Below are positions 23,860 to 35,956 of a DNA stretch of 64,000 nucleotides, in pieces. The notes below the pieces were generated by a model that made no database searches, was not told the DNA's origin, and was given only the letters and a program-made list of their open reading frames with translations. Both the position numbers and the translations under genes were made by a program. The DNA is from Cinnamomum chago. Its lineage: Eukaryota > Streptophyta > Magnoliopsida > Laurales > Lauraceae. The stretch is from contig CP142456.1 of the NCBI GenBank assembly GCA_038049695.1, positions 17,202,501-17,266,500 on the forward strand. The letters run 5' to 3'. The stretch's first letter is position 1. The number at the start of each line of letters is the position of its first letter.

Positions 23860-24998
23860 GACACGCGCGCACACTAGGAGTGATACTTTAACTTGAGGAC
23901 ATAGGAATCGATCCCTAGGCATCACTCTGAGAGGAGGTGCCAATACAATTCAACCATAGTGTGCCGGCAAAACTTATAATTTTGGATAGTGAATGGTAGA
24001 TCCAAACCGTCAAGGTCCATATAAAATTACAAATTTGCCCCCATGTAAGAATCAAATTATTAGAAGTTGAAAGGTCTGGGCCTCTTTGAGCTAGTTAGAT
24101 TAGGTCAAGAACAAAAGGCTCACATTTTTACCTTCTAGTTTGCATTTAGTCCATCAAGTAAAATCCCAAAGAAAAACTTCTATTTTGTAATTTGGTGAAC
24201 AAACAAATAAGAGATTAGGCATTTCTTGTCATTTTCAAAAATGTACTTTTACAATAGTATCTTATCGCAATCAGATTCATAACAGCGATAATGGGGAATA
24301 TCAAATTGGTGCATTAAGGGCTAGTAATAGAATCTACCCTTTTGCCAATTCAATGCCCAAATAAAATAAATTAATATAAAATAGAATAAAAGATGTGAGT
24401 TCCCTAACCACCAAACCATAAACCTAGCATTAGAGTATTCTTATATTTTTCTTACTTTTCTCACTCACTTGTGTGGGTTTTTCTATTCTTTAAAGAAGGG
24501 CTTCAGAGGGAGAGTTAGGGATTCTCTTTTCTAGAAAAAATTCAAACCATATTTTTCCTTGAGTTTGTCAGATCTAAAGATGGAGATGTCATAGAGGCGG
24601 GAATTGTGTTCCTAATGGTGCTTAGTGGGTTCCGAGGGTCTTTATAAGGAATAAAACTATTTTACCCTATGCATATTTGTCCACTTAGAAAGTAATCGAT
24701 AAACCGCTTTTTTATGTGCAGGCTTTCCCTCTACTACTGATCTAATTAGAACTCTAAATATAGATTTATCAACCATCTCATTAATTTAAATAGTCTTTTA
24801 AGTTCAGACTTTCCACATGCCCCTTAGTGTTGAATAAATCCTGTTTATTTTACATTGATATTTTCATCAATTTTCATGGTTTGTTGTTTTCTTACTGTCA
24901 TGTGAATGACCAACCAGCAAATTTAGTTATAAATTTAGTTAAGTTATTAATATTTTCGTTTCAGAGTCGTTCTCCAAATGAAGTGGTTCATTCTCTAT
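23860..24998. other. Non-coding stretch
   Basis: AT-rich sequence. I see no gene, terminal repeats or RNA gene. Confidence 0.5.
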
Positions 24999-25281
24999 GG
25001 GCATGTTTGTTTACATTAGAATACATAAAAATTAAGATAATTCAAGCCGTAAGTGGTTCAAAATGAAAACAAGCGACAAATATTTAAAGATGCCAATTAA
25101 ATAACCTCTCCTTTAATAGAGATTGAATCAAGAGAAGATTTAAAATGAAATACCCTGCCATTACACTAGTAATTCAATTCGTAGGAAATTCAATGCCTCA
25201 TCTACATCTCCATCTAACAGTCCTTTGTGTAGATTATTTGACCTTGAATTCCTATATAATCTAATGTAAACAAACAGGCCC
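24999..25281 (-). mobile_element. Tourist-like MITE, copy 1 (inverted)
   Basis: Ends GGGCATGTTTGTTTACATTA on the left and the complement of GGGCCTGTTTGTTTACATTA on the right. Internal sequence (the complement of AAAGGAGAGGTTATTT, and TCTACATCTCCATCTA) matches the copies at 26905, 27779 and 28097 in reverse orientation. Length 283 bp. No clear TTA duplication at this copy. Confidence 0.75.
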
Positions 25282-26904
25282 TTGAGAAATTTATTTTCTT
25301 GTCATAATAGAGAAGAGAATAAGAAGTTGGCAATGCCTAAGCAGAAATTGGTTAAAGAAAACTCTTTATGGTTTTTATTTATCACTTTATTAGACTCGTA
25401 GGAAACTTTCAAAATCTCTACTGCACTTGTTCCATTCGAAGTGAGAATGGTGCCATTTTACAGCTTCAGAATAATACTAGGGTCACCTCAAGCAAAAAAA
25501 TTTCGGATTCAAGTCAGATTGATAATGCTGACATTTATGTAACTTGTCAATAAAACTAGATCACCTCAAGCAAACAAATATAAGTGCAATGCGCCCTCTT
25601 ATGGGAGGACAGAACTCATCTTATCTATTTGAATAAAGTTGATTTAAATAGATCTGCTTGAAATAAAGCTAAAGCTGATTCAGTTAGACCCTTTGCTAAG
25701 TAAATTGTTTGGTATGTCCGATTCAATTAGAAAAAGAAATCTTGTCGTACTGTAAAAGTTAATGAGCAAAGTTGTCATGTGGTTATAATGGTACATACAA
25801 GATTTTTATAAAATAAAAGTAGTATAGGAAAACTTTTTTTATGTACGGCAAATAGAATATTATAAAGAGCAGAGAAATATATATGGACCAACAAAAGTAG
25901 AAAAGAAAAAAAAAAAACCCAAAAGTACAGACAGTAGATGCCCAAAACGAATGACCTTGATTCATGGGACTATACAAGGAAATAGAGATTAAAATCTTGC
26001 TAATCCTAGTCTGGGGAGCTGACAAGTTTAGAGCCTTGCACTTCTCCGGGATGGAACTAGAGAAAGTAGAATTCCACCTGCATAAAGAAAGAACTCTTTT
26101 TCTTTGAAGATAGCTAGAACCGCTTGGATGGAGGGACTGCATTCATATGGGCAAAGTTGTCATATTATAAAGGTTTTATGGAAAATCTTGTGGAAAAAAA
26201 GAGTAAAAAGTGTTTGATTGCTTTAGACATTTATGTATATTTGAAAAAGGTTACCATTTGGTTAACTTTTGAACAGTAACCTTTTAAAAAGGAGGCAAAA
26301 TATCTTAAAGCTGATTGAATTGGACATCCACATAAACTTTGCCAAACGTTTTAAAGCACTCAAATATCGATTGAATCCGTTTTAACTCAAATAGACATGA
26401 AAAGTAAACTTTCAAAATAGCACCAAAATAATATTACTCATTTTCTTGTTTTGAAACCTAACAAAAATACTTGATTTATTATTTAGAGTAAGATTAGCAT
26501 ATTGTATTAGTTGGTACGAGGCTTTGAAGATGATGACCGATACATTATATATATTTTATGGTAATATTTCATAGATTTTAACTTAAAATAAATTATCATT
26601 TAAATTTTATTTAAGTTGAATCCTCAGTTTTGGGTTTGCCACATTGGATACAACCTACCATTATTGAGATTTGACAAATCTACCTATGGTCATGTAACTT
26701 AGTTCTAAAAATTTGGACAATAAATGTGTTCCTTTGGTCCAAAGATGTCAAAATTCTGGGTTTGAATCAGAAGTAATATTTGATATACCAAGTGTGCATC
26801 CAGGATCCAAGGATTGATGGACTTGAATAGTATGACATGGACCACATGGTTTTAGAAGAAACCATTTCAATGGCAATTTTCAATTGAATTCTTTTGGGAA
26901 AAAA
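25282..26904. other. Non-coding stretch with a possible retroposed insert
   Basis: No gene recognised. GCAAAGTTGTCAT occurs at about 25767 and 26151 in direct orientation around a 370-bp segment with different character. Otherwise AT-rich sequence with an A-run near 25907. Confidence 0.4.
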
Positions 26905-27185
26905 GGGGCATGTTTGTTTGCATGGGAATTGTACACATGAAAAAAGACTCCTGCTCAAATGAGCTCCAACAAAAATTATTAAAGAAGTGAGACGTGAAGG
27001 ATATAAGTCGGAGATGGAGATGTAGATGGAAAACTCATTTTCCTAGGATTTGAATTACGAGGGTGATGGCTGGATAATCATTTTCCTTCTTCGCTCAATT
27101 CATTATTCATCAAAAGGGAGATAATATGATGGTCTTTTTTGGAAATTTTAACTACTTTAGAAATACAAATCTTACAATTGATATG
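26905..27185 (+). mobile_element. Tourist-like MITE, copy 2 (right end unclear)
   Basis: Left end GGGGCATGTTTGTTTGCATG, then the family order: a GAGCTCCAACAAA-type word, TTAAAGAAGTGAGACGTGAA, GATGTAGATGG, CCTAGGATTTGAATTACGAG and an AAAAGGGAGATAATATGATGG block. The right TIR is not recognisable. Confidence 0.65.
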
Positions 27186-27778
27186 TATTTTGTTACACGG
27201 ACCAGTCAAACCAAAAAAGAAAGAGAATAACTTCTTTGTCTTTCCTGCGCTGCCTATAAAGATATTTGCAAGGACAATGAATAAGAAAAAGAGAAAGGAA
27301 TATTCAGTGGAATACTTCCTTACCGCATATTGTGATCAAGCAGTCTATATATAAGGATTGATTAGAGTCTGGTTAGGCTACCATCAAGGCCATTTAGGGC
27401 TCCAACCAACAATTAAAAATAAATAAATAAAAAGGCCATAGGGCCCAATCAATGCTACAGTGAATCAATTAGCCTCCTAATTACAGGAATCAATCTAACC
27501 TAATCAATTACAATAAATATCGTAAAGCTTTCTATATACATGAATGTTATCACGCTGGGACCACTGATTAGCTGTGCTACTCCCCATTATCTCTACACAA
27601 GAACCCTATGAAGGAAATAGTTATAAGGTGGAAGCATTATATTTATAGGTTTATATATGCTTAATTACTTGAAACAGACCAAGATCACCACAAATTCAGC
27701 AATAAATACACTTGAACAAAGGTTTTTGAAGAGTTGTTTAACAAGGGACTCAAACATATGAGAAACTAATTTCACTTA

Positions 27779-28093
27779 GGGCATGTTTATTTGCATTAGA
27801 ATTCAAAGGAATTCATGGTCAAATGAGTTCCACGAAGGATTGTTAAAGAGGTGAAGTGTGAAAGATATGAGGTGAGGGGTAAATGATACAAGGTAGCAAA
27901 GTAGATGGGATCATTACTTTCCTAGGATTTGAATTACTATTGTCATGGCTGCATATTCATTTTCCATATTCCGTTGACTCACTTTCCACAAAAGGAGAGG
28001 TTATTTGATGGTCATTTTTGTATGTTCACCTTGGATCTTTTTTAACCATTTATTAAATGAGTTTCTAGGTATTCTAGTCAAACAAACATGCTC
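27779..28093 (+). mobile_element. Tourist-like MITE, copy 3, with TTA target duplication
   Basis: Ends GGGCATGTTTATTTGCATTA and, in complement, GAGCATGTTTGTTTGACTAG. TTA at 27776-27778 and 28094-28096 flank the element, as for PIF/Harbinger-related Tourist MITEs. Its right TTA is also the left TTA of copy 4. Confidence 0.8.
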
Positions 28094-28096
28094 TTA

Positions 28097-28393
28097 GGGC
28101 CCATTTGTTTACACAGGAATTGGATATATTGGGATTTAGGTTAAATGGGGTCCAACAAAGGACTACTAAAGAGGTAAGAACTGAAAGATATATGGTAGAG
28201 ATGTAGATGGGATCTTGACTTTCCTTGGGTTGAAGGCTAGGTAGTCCTTTCTCATCTCCCCCTGATTCTTTTTCTATTGAAAGGAGATTATTTGATGGTC
28301 ATTTTTTGGTGTCTACCCTTTTTCATTTTTAACCTATGTTAAAAATAAATCTTACAATTCCTAGGGATTCATTAACATTGAAAGAACGCACCC
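28097..28393 (+). mobile_element. Tourist-like MITE, copy 4, head-to-tail with copy 3
   Basis: Begins GGGCCCATTTGTTTACACAG directly after the shared TTA and ends ACGCACCC. The following TCA matches TTA with one change. Shares the inner order (GGGTCCAACAAAGGA, GATGTAGATGGGATC, AAAGGAGATTATTTGATGG) with copies 2 and 3. Confidence 0.75.
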
Positions 28394-28760
28394 TCAATGT
28401 CTTTGAAACCAAAGTTAACCTCAACATGTCTACTACATTAAAGCATATTTGTGTAAAGGATCAAGAGGAATTCATTATGTACTCTTTTTCATAGAGGAAA
28501 ATTACAGAGAATCTTGAAATTCAACAAGTTAGTATTACAGATTTCAAGAAGTGCAAACACATTTTTCAAAGTGTTCTTTCCGAAAATGTTACGAAAATGA
28601 GACTAATTCTTCTATCTCTACACTTCGGGAGAAGAAAATTTCCTACCCTCCCTAATTAATTATATAGACCCAAAGGCGAGAGGAAAGTAGTGTTTTTCCT
28701 TTGCCATTTCCACCACCAAATGTGTACTAAAACTATTTTTATTGCTCACAAAAAATCAAA

Positions 28761-29235
28761 GTTGGAAAACTCGTGACTCAGACTCGACTCGTCTAATGCA
28801 AAGAAATTAACTTAGATGGAGTCAACAAGGAGACTCGAGAGAGTCATGTTCTTTTAAAAATATTTAAAAATGAATCCATTACTTAAAAAATACAAAAATG
28901 CATTTATTTCCATGCATTCATAATAATCAATTCAATTTAATAAATTCATATATGCAATAAAAGTAAGAAAAGATATTGCATATTACATAATATATTAGTC
29001 CAAATATCGAATGTAAAAGATCAAAAATAAGTTTCAAATTACATTCTGGTCATCATTTTTAAATTACTAACTCCAAACATCATGCATAATTACTTAGAAA
29101 TGAACCTTATTTAAAATTAGATCGCCCTATTTAATGGTTCGAAATGCAAATAAATTATTAAAATGAGATGACTCGGCCGAGTCTCCCGTATTTTTTACTC
29201 GGGAGACTAAAGAGTCAACTCAAAGAGTTTTCCAA
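28761..29235. mobile_element. 475-bp MITE with GTTGGAAAACTC ends
   Basis: The left end GTTGGAAAACTCGTGACTC and the right end, in complement GTTGGAAAACTCTTTGAGT, form inverted ends. Inside the right arm is a further palindrome around GGGAGACTCGGCCGAGTCTC-type words (29175-29210). No ORF. Superfamily unknown. Confidence 0.6.
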
Positions 29236-29645
29236 CCATGCAAAAATTATAATAATCATGGAAAATAATGTGGTTACTCAATCATGCCCTAAGAAGCTAG
29301 ATTTTCTACGGTTTGAATGTGCGAGTACTCGTCAATCGTGATACATGATAGGTTTGAGGTGCCCACTAGTCCCATCGGATAAAAGAGAGTTACTTGGATT
29401 AGTCATCTACAAATATTTGAACCCATTGGACACTGCTAACTATTGGATCTAAAGCCACTCCTAGCTACTAGGTCTGACAACCAACAACATCCAATTCATT
29501 TCAATATTTTTCCCTTCTTAAGATAGCCAATTCATAAACACCTCTCATAACTAGTGTTGCCAATGCGGCCACAAACATAGCACATTCAATACTTTTTTTG
29601 AATGCCAGATTCAATTCTTGAAGAACCCTTTTGAAGGAAATTAAG

Positions 29646-30021
29646 TGTTAGGAAATTAACTAAGGAAAATCACGCACAATCAATCACAAGCGCACAAACA
29701 CAAGAGATTTACGTGGTTTTGCAATTCCCTACGTCCACGGGGCTATGAGCGTTCCACTCGATTTCACTATGCAGGAAATTGGGCAACTCGTTACAAGGAT
29801 TCAATTCCTCTAACACTTAGCCTACTCTCTCCCCAATGTCTCAATCTTGCTCTCACAGCCTCGCCCCTTACAATGCTCTCTTGTTTCCCTTGTTAGCTTT
29901 CTCTATGTTGCTTACAAAGAATAACCCTAGAGAGTATATATAAAGAACTAGCCCTAATAGCCTTGGGCCCCAAGTAAACCACTCATCAAGGCCTAATGGA
30001 CCTTTTGAGCCAAATCCATCA
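29646..30021 (-). repeat. 3' LTR (element sense) of the minus-strand copia
   Basis: TG...CA repeat of 376 bp; pairs with 35121-35482. Confidence 0.9.
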
Positions 30022-30035
30022 ATCTCCACCTTGGC
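30022..30035 (-). promoter_or_regulatory. Polypurine tract of the minus-strand copia
   Basis: Read on the minus strand CGCCAAGGTGGAGA directly precedes the 3' LTR, as in many plant copia elements. Confidence 0.75.
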
Positions 30036-30149
30036 GAAAAATGTCCGACCTTTTGAAGAATTGTTGTGCTACGTTTATAACACCTGTACCGTGTGGGAAA
30101 GCCCTCCCACCATATCTGCTCCTCACCGAAGATATGGTGCATCTTCAAT

Positions 30150-31690
30150 CTCTAACAAGAGGAGAGATTGAGCAAGTCCAGGCAATGCCTGAACTTCTCT
30201 GTAGTGACTGGCTTGGTGAGCCTATCAGCTGCATTCTCATCTGTGTGAATGTTCTCAACGGAGATCTCACCTATAACAACTCGATCTCGAATCCTTTGAT
30301 AAATAACAGCAATGTGCTTTGTCCTGGCATGATATACCTGATTCTTCGTAAAAAATATGGGGCTTTGACTATCACAGTGTATCAAGATTGATTCCTGCTT
30401 AATCCCAATTTCACTAACCAAACCTCTCAATTAGATTGCTTCCTTGGAAGCGTCTATTAGTGCCATGTATTATGCCTTTGTAGTGGATAATGATGTTGTA
30501 GACTGAAGCACCGATCTCCAGCTTATCGGTCCGCTCGCTAATGTGTAGACATAACCTGTGGTGGATCTTCTTTTGTCCATATCCCCTGCAAAATCAGAAT
30601 CTACATACCCCACTACACTATCTGGCCCCTGTTTTCTTTCAAACATTATTCCCAAGTCTTTGGTGCCTTTCAAGTATCTCAGAATCCACTTTACTGCATT
30701 CCAATGCTCTTTCCATGGATTCGCCATGTACCTACCACACCATTTGCTTGAACAATATCTAGTCTTGTGCAAACCATGGTATACATCAAACATCACACCG
30801 CATTAGCATACAATATCTTGGGCATCTCTTCAATTTCCTCATCCGTACTTGGACATTGACCGGCACTTAAACCGAAGTGCCCTGCAAGTGGAGTAGACAC
30901 AGGCTTGGCATTCTGCATGTTAAACTTCTCAAGTACCTTTGAGATGCATTTCTTCTGTGATAACCATGGCTTTCCAGCCTTTCTAACCCTCTTTATTTCC
31001 ATACCCAACATTTTTGTGGCTACCCCAAGGTCTTTCTTTCCAAACTCCTTTCTCAATTGAGATTTCAGTTCTTCTATTTTTGTCATGTTCTTACATGCAA
31101 TAAGCATATCATCCACATAAAGTAGCAGCATAATAAATTAATTATCATCATGCACTTTGAAATAAACACAATGACCATACTCACATCGATAGTAGCCAAT
31201 CTACAACATATAGGAGTCGAAGCACTTGTACCATTGCCTTGGTGATTGTTTCAGCCCGTACAATGATCTCTTCAATTTGCAGACATAGTCTTCTTTTTCG
31301 GATTCTCTAAATCCTTCAAGTTGCACCATGTAAATTGTTTCCTCCAAGTCACCATGAAGGAAAGTTGTCTTTACATCTAACTGTTCGAGATCCTTATTGA
31401 ATTGTGCTATCGATGCCAACAACACCCTGATAGATGTGTGCTTCACAACTGGTGAAAAGCACATCATAAGCAACCCTTTCTTTCTGTGAGTACCCCTTTG
31501 CAACTAGAAGTGCCTTGAACCTTGGTGTCTCATTTTCATGCAGTACTTCTTTTTTCCGAAACACCCATTTGCAGCCAACCGATTTTCTGTCTTTGGGTTT
31601 TGGAACTAACTCCGAGACGGAGTTCTTTTCGAGAGATTCCATCTCATCCATCATAACACCCATCCAACATTCCTTTTCACTGCTTTTCAT
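30150..31690 (-). pseudogene. Copia reverse transcriptase and RNase H remnant
   Basis: Minus-strand reverse transcriptase blocks: VGCKWVFRKKEV near 31560, QLDVKTTFLHGDLEE near 31350, KRSLYGLKQSPRQWYKCFD near 31210, and the catalytic LLYVDDMLIA near 31105-31130. RNase H follows with HWNAVKWILRYLKGTKDLG, GYVDSDFAGD and GPISWRSVLQS (30500-30710). The motifs are those of Tnt1/Tork-type Ty1/copia. Broken fossil. Confidence 0.88.
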
Positions 31691-32009
31691 AGCTTCTTCG
31701 AATGTGGTTGGATCACCACTGCTAGTGATAAGAGCAAAATGGACTTCATCCTCATCCCATCCAAACCTTTGAGGTGGCTTGATATTTCTCTTTGTGCTAG
31801 ACTTGTGGGTTCTTGCCGAACCTCAACTTCTTCCTCTCCGCCAGATGTACAGGTCTTTGTTTGACTCTGCACTAGTTTCTTGCCTTTATTGTCTCTAAGT
31901 GGAATTATTTCAACACTTTGCCCTTTGATTTCACCATTATGTTCCCTGTTCAGCATAGACTTCTCATCAAACACTAAATCTCTGTTGATGATCTTTTTCC
32001 TATTTATTG

Positions 32010-32575
32010 GATCTCATAGCTTGTACCCTTTCACTCCCTTCTCGAATCCAAGGAATATGCATTTGAGTGACTTGGATTCTAACTTGGACCTCTCATCACA
32101 TGGAATGTGTGCGTATGCGGGACATTCGAATAAATTGAGTGTGAAATAATCAACTTCTTTACCTGTCCACACTTCTTCTGCAACTTTGCAGTGCAAAGCT
32201 GCTGATGGTGACCGATTAACCACATAGCATGCGTGATTAACCACTTCTACCCAAAAGCTTTTAGTTAGCCCTGCATGAAGTCTCATGCTCCTTGCTATTT
32301 CCAAGAGAGTCATGTTCATTCTTTCCGAAACTCCATTTTGCTGAGTAGTCTTTGGAACTGTGAAGTGTCTTGTGATGCCTTCATCCTTGTAGAATTGTAG
32401 AAACCTGCGATTTTTGTATTCACCTCCGTTATCTGATCTCAAATACTTGATTTTTCTTCTTATTTGATTTTCAACTTCTGACTCCCACTCTTTGAACTTG
32501 TCGAAGACCTCAAACTTGTGTTTTATTAAGTAAACCCAAACTTTTCTTGAAAAGTCGTCCATAAAAGTCACAAAG
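32010..32575 (-). pseudogene. Copia integrase remnant
   Basis: Integrase core on the minus strand: TFMDDFSRKVWVYLIKHK, LRSDNGGEYKN and TPKTTQQNGVSER-type residues, with catalytic Asp and Glu positions recognisable, then SFWVEVVNHACYVVNRSP. A degraded stretch (about 31691-32010) links it to the reverse transcriptase. Fossil. Confidence 0.85.
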
Positions 32576-33026
32576 TATTCAGCTCCACGTTTTGACTTAA
32601 CCTAGGATGGTCCCCACACATCTAAGTGAATATAATCTAGAATGCCTTTACTTCTGCAATCATTTCCTACAATCTTAAAAGACACTTTCGACTATTTTCC
32701 GTAAACACGGAATTTGCAAAAATCCGGCTTGCATATTTTGACACCCTTCAACAACTGTCTTTTATGAAGTTCGAACATGCCCTTTTCGCTCGTATGCCCT
32801 AACTACATATGCCATAACTGTGACTCATCAACGCTGGTTTTGTCTTCCATGGAGACGCCGCTCCACCCACAGCTGTGTTTCCCATCAATCTGTAAAGGTT
32901 GTTTCCCACTTTGGAACATTTCATTAATACCAAAACTCCTTTACTCACTTTAAGCAAACCATCCTTTGCACTAAATGAACATCCTTTGGATTCTAGTGAG
33001 CCTAAGGATATCAAATTCTTCTCGAG

Positions 33027-34026
33027 TCAGGGAAGATGTCTCACACCACCCAAGGTTCTAACAACTCCATCTGCCATTCTAATTTTTATGATTCGTATTC
33101 CAATGGTTTTACATGCAGCATCATTACCCATTAGAACACTACCACCATCACATGGGTCATAAGTATCAAACCATTCACGATTAGGACACATATGATATGT
33201 ACATCGGAATCTAAAATCCATACATCAGATAGATGGTTACCTTACGAGACCGATAGGAGTTCCACTTCCTTCTCTGAGGCAACGCTGGCGGTTTCTTCCC
33301 GCAATAAAAGCAGTCTGAATCTTTCTTGCTTCTGGACTTTGATCTATAGTTGTTTCTTCTTGACCTACCCATGTCTTTGGACCTGCCACGGTTATGCGAG
33401 CCTTCCTTTATTAGGAGTCCCCCTCCATGTGAATCACCTTCGCTAGGCTTTCTTCTGGGAGCATTGGAAATGATATCTTGAGTAACCTCCTCAAAATTGA
33501 GTGTCTCCTTTCCATATAGCAGGGTAGTCACAAAATGCCCATATGGGTCAGAGAGAGAATTCAACAATAGCAAGGACCTGTCTTCATCATCGAATTCCAC
33601 ATCGAGCCTCAACAAGTCACTGATCATCTTGTTGAAAGTGTTCATGTGCTCCATCGAATCACATCTTTCCTCCATCTTCAACCCATATAACTGCTTTTTC
33701 AGATGCAACTTGTTGGTCAAATTCTTCCCCATGGAAAGGCTCTCGAGCTTTTCCCATAGGTCCTTTGTAGATTCTTTTTCCATGACGTTGAACATAACTT
33801 CGTCAGAGAGATATTGTTAAATAGAGCTCATTGCTCTTTCATTGATATCTGCCCACTCATCAGCATCTATCTTTTTAGGCTTCTTTTCCTTGCCAAGCAA
33901 TGCTACTTTGATTCCTCGTTGAATCAAGATATTTTTCATTCTCCTTTGCCACAATCCAAAATTAATTTTGCAATCAAATTTCTGAAGTTCAAATTTGATA
34001 CATGCTGCTATAGCCTTGGTTGCCAT
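33027..34026 (-). pseudogene. Copia gag and protease remnant
   Basis: Minus strand. Gag starts near 34026 with KFDCKINFGLWQRRM-type residues. It continues with TKDLWEKLESLSMGKNLTNK, LKKQLYGLKM, MNTFNKMISDLLRLDVEF and LLLLNSLSDPYGHFVTTLL, then a zinc-knuckle start CFYCGKK near 33305. The protease part toward 33030 is weak. These words are typical of Tnt1/Tork gag. Fossil. Confidence 0.8.
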
Positions 34027-35106
34027 TGTGTCTAGAATCAGCTCCTTTTTCAGCCCCTCAAACAGTCAATCTGCTCTGTTAGCTTTGTACATCTTGTTGA
34101 CGCGAGTCCGTAGGAAGAAACATAGCGCAAATCGGAGTCCGGATGGCCCCGAAAACTGAGATTGAAATCTAATCATTGATCAGGTCAAACTGCTGTTTGA
34201 CTGCACTGCTGGGGTCAAGATGACGTCGGCCTTGGCTGGCTGCTGGTTAATGCTGAACTGGGCTTCCTGCTGCGGACGGGTCAGAACTGACTCGAACTTG
34301 ACCCTGGCCTAGAAACTGACCCAACTGGGTCTTGTCTTCCTTCTTCCTTCGATCTAGTTCTGTAACAAAAGTTTGGGGATGGGAGCCTTGCTGTTTGTTC
34401 TTCTTGATCTTTGGCAACGTGCAGCATGGCACGGTGGTCTCCGGCTGGCAAAGAACTACGGACGGCGATGAACGCAGTCCGGATTTGGGTTGTCTTCTCC
34501 AGCGAGATGGAAGCCCAGAGCCTCTGTTTGCTCTGCTTTCGATTTCTACACCAGCGACAAGCAGCAGCATGCAGTCCGGATCTTGTCTGACGGTAGCAGC
34601 AGCGTTGAGGATCAGGTCCTCTTCCTCTGCAATGGGCGAATCTGGATCCTCTACAAATTCTGGTTATTCACGGTGACAGAACCAAAAATCCCTGAATCCT
34701 GTTCTCATCTGTGATCAAGAAAGAAACTTCTATGAGATCCAGTCTCTAAGCTTTTCATGCTATGGACGAATCTGGATCCTCTGCAAATTCCGGTTCTGCA
34801 CGATGACCGAACCAAAAATCCCTGAATGCTCTTCTCGTCTGTGATCAAGAGATAAACTTCTATGAGATTCAATCTCTGACCTTTTTCCTGCTACCTGATC
34901 AATCCACAGTTCTCTGCGACTTCCGGTTTGCAACAGATTGGGGGTGTTATTTCTTCCTCTGTTTCATCTGTTCTGGCAGTGAACTTCTGCAACTTTGGGA
35001 TTGAGACCAAAATGAGTCCAATCTCTATGGCCCACTCGAAGATCAACTCAATCTCCTTCGATTGATCTCACATTAGAAGACCTAGCCCTAGGAAAACCCT
35101 AGCCTC
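34027..35106 (-). other. Leader of the minus-strand copia element
   Basis: About 1.1 kb between the primer-binding site and gag with no recognisable gene. It contains a 130-bp tandem duplication (34632-34890). The open frames in it are chance frames. Confidence 0.6.
34632..34890. repeat. Tandem duplication, 130-bp unit, two copies
   Basis: CGAATCTGGATCCTCT recurs at 34637 and 34767, followed in both copies by ACCAAAAATCCCTGAAT, CTGTGATCAAGA and AACTTCTATGAGAT. Confidence 0.85.
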
Positions 35107-35118
35107 GCTCTGATACCA
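35107..35118 (-). promoter_or_regulatory. Primer-binding site of the minus-strand copia
   Basis: TGGTATCAGAGC on the minus strand, two bases from the 5' LTR. Confidence 0.9.
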
Positions 35119-35120
35119 AT

Positions 35121-35482
35121 TGTTAGGAAATTAACTAGGCCAAATCACGTATAATCAATCACAAGCACACAAAGACGAGATTTACGTGGTTCAGCAATTG
35201 CCTACGTCCACGGGGCTATGAGTGTTCCGCTCGATTTCACCATGCAGGAAATTGGGCAACTCATTACAAGGTTTCAATTCCTCTAACACTTATAGCCTAA
35301 TCTCTCCCCAATGTCTCAATCTTGCTCTCACAGCCTCTCCCCTTACAATGCTCTCTTGTTTCTCTCTGTTGCTTACAAAGAATAACCCTAGAGAGTATAT
35401 ATAAAGAACTAGCCCTAATAGACTTGGGCCCCAAGTAAACCACTTATCAAGGCCCAATGGACCTTTTGGGCCAAATCCAACA
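35121..35482 (-). repeat. 5' LTR (element sense) of the minus-strand copia
   Basis: TG...CA repeat of 362 bp with TTTATATATACTCTC on the minus strand (about 35392-35406) as its probable promoter. Confidence 0.9.
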
Positions 35483-35956
35483 TTTAAGTATATAGAGATG
35501 GAAGCATAGATCTACACAGTTTTGGATGTTTGATCAAGACTAATAATATGAGTTTATCTATGTTAAAAACATGCATAATGGCACCATTGTTTGTGTAGTT
35601 GGATGGTACGCATACGTGTAACGCTAGCTGTTTGGTTGGCAAGAAGTAATGGACTTAACTATGTTGGCGATAAGATTACACTATGCTATAAAAGATTTAA
35701 TCTAAAATTACAGGGACGTAAAATCTTAAGAAAAACGAGGAAATGTTCATTTAACTTTTCTAAAAATAAATTATTCGAATCCATGGAACTAGGGATATAA
35801 ACGGGTCGGTTTTGGTCCGGTCCGAGACCATGGTGGACCCAGAATCGAAACCGTTAATGAGAGGGCAGAACCGGTTTCCTGGTTCTCGAATCAGACTTGT
35901 TAATGAGAAGATGAAACAGGAACCAGTTCCGTATATGGAACGAGTTCGGGTCTAGG
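35483..35956. other. Non-coding stretch split from 38296-38510 by a solo LTR
   Basis: No gene. From about 35790 it becomes rich in GGTCGG, GGTCCGG and GAACCGG words (AGGGATATAAACGGGTCGG). Sequence beyond the solo LTR has related words such as GGACCCAGACCCG. This looks like one older repeat interrupted by the LTR. Confidence 0.45.

Larger units (their letters stand above)
29646..35482 (-). mobile_element. Ty1/copia element with both LTRs, Tnt1/Tork-like, minus strand
   Basis: LTRs at 35121-35482 (5' in element sense) and 29646-30021 (3') both begin TGTTAGGAAATTAAC on the plus strand. In between, read on the minus strand, are a methionine primer-binding site, a 1.1-kb leader, gag, protease, integrase, reverse transcriptase, RNase H and a polypurine tract. 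TTAAG lies on the left side and TTTAAG on the right, consistent with a TTAAG target duplication. The LTRs differ by roughly 6 percent plus a few indels, so it is older than the copia element at 13461. It carries several breaks and is inactive. Confidence 0.9.

Noticed and set aside
23687-23872. Minus-strand frame with long Arg-Glu run
   Set aside because: Direct translation of the CT microsatellite.
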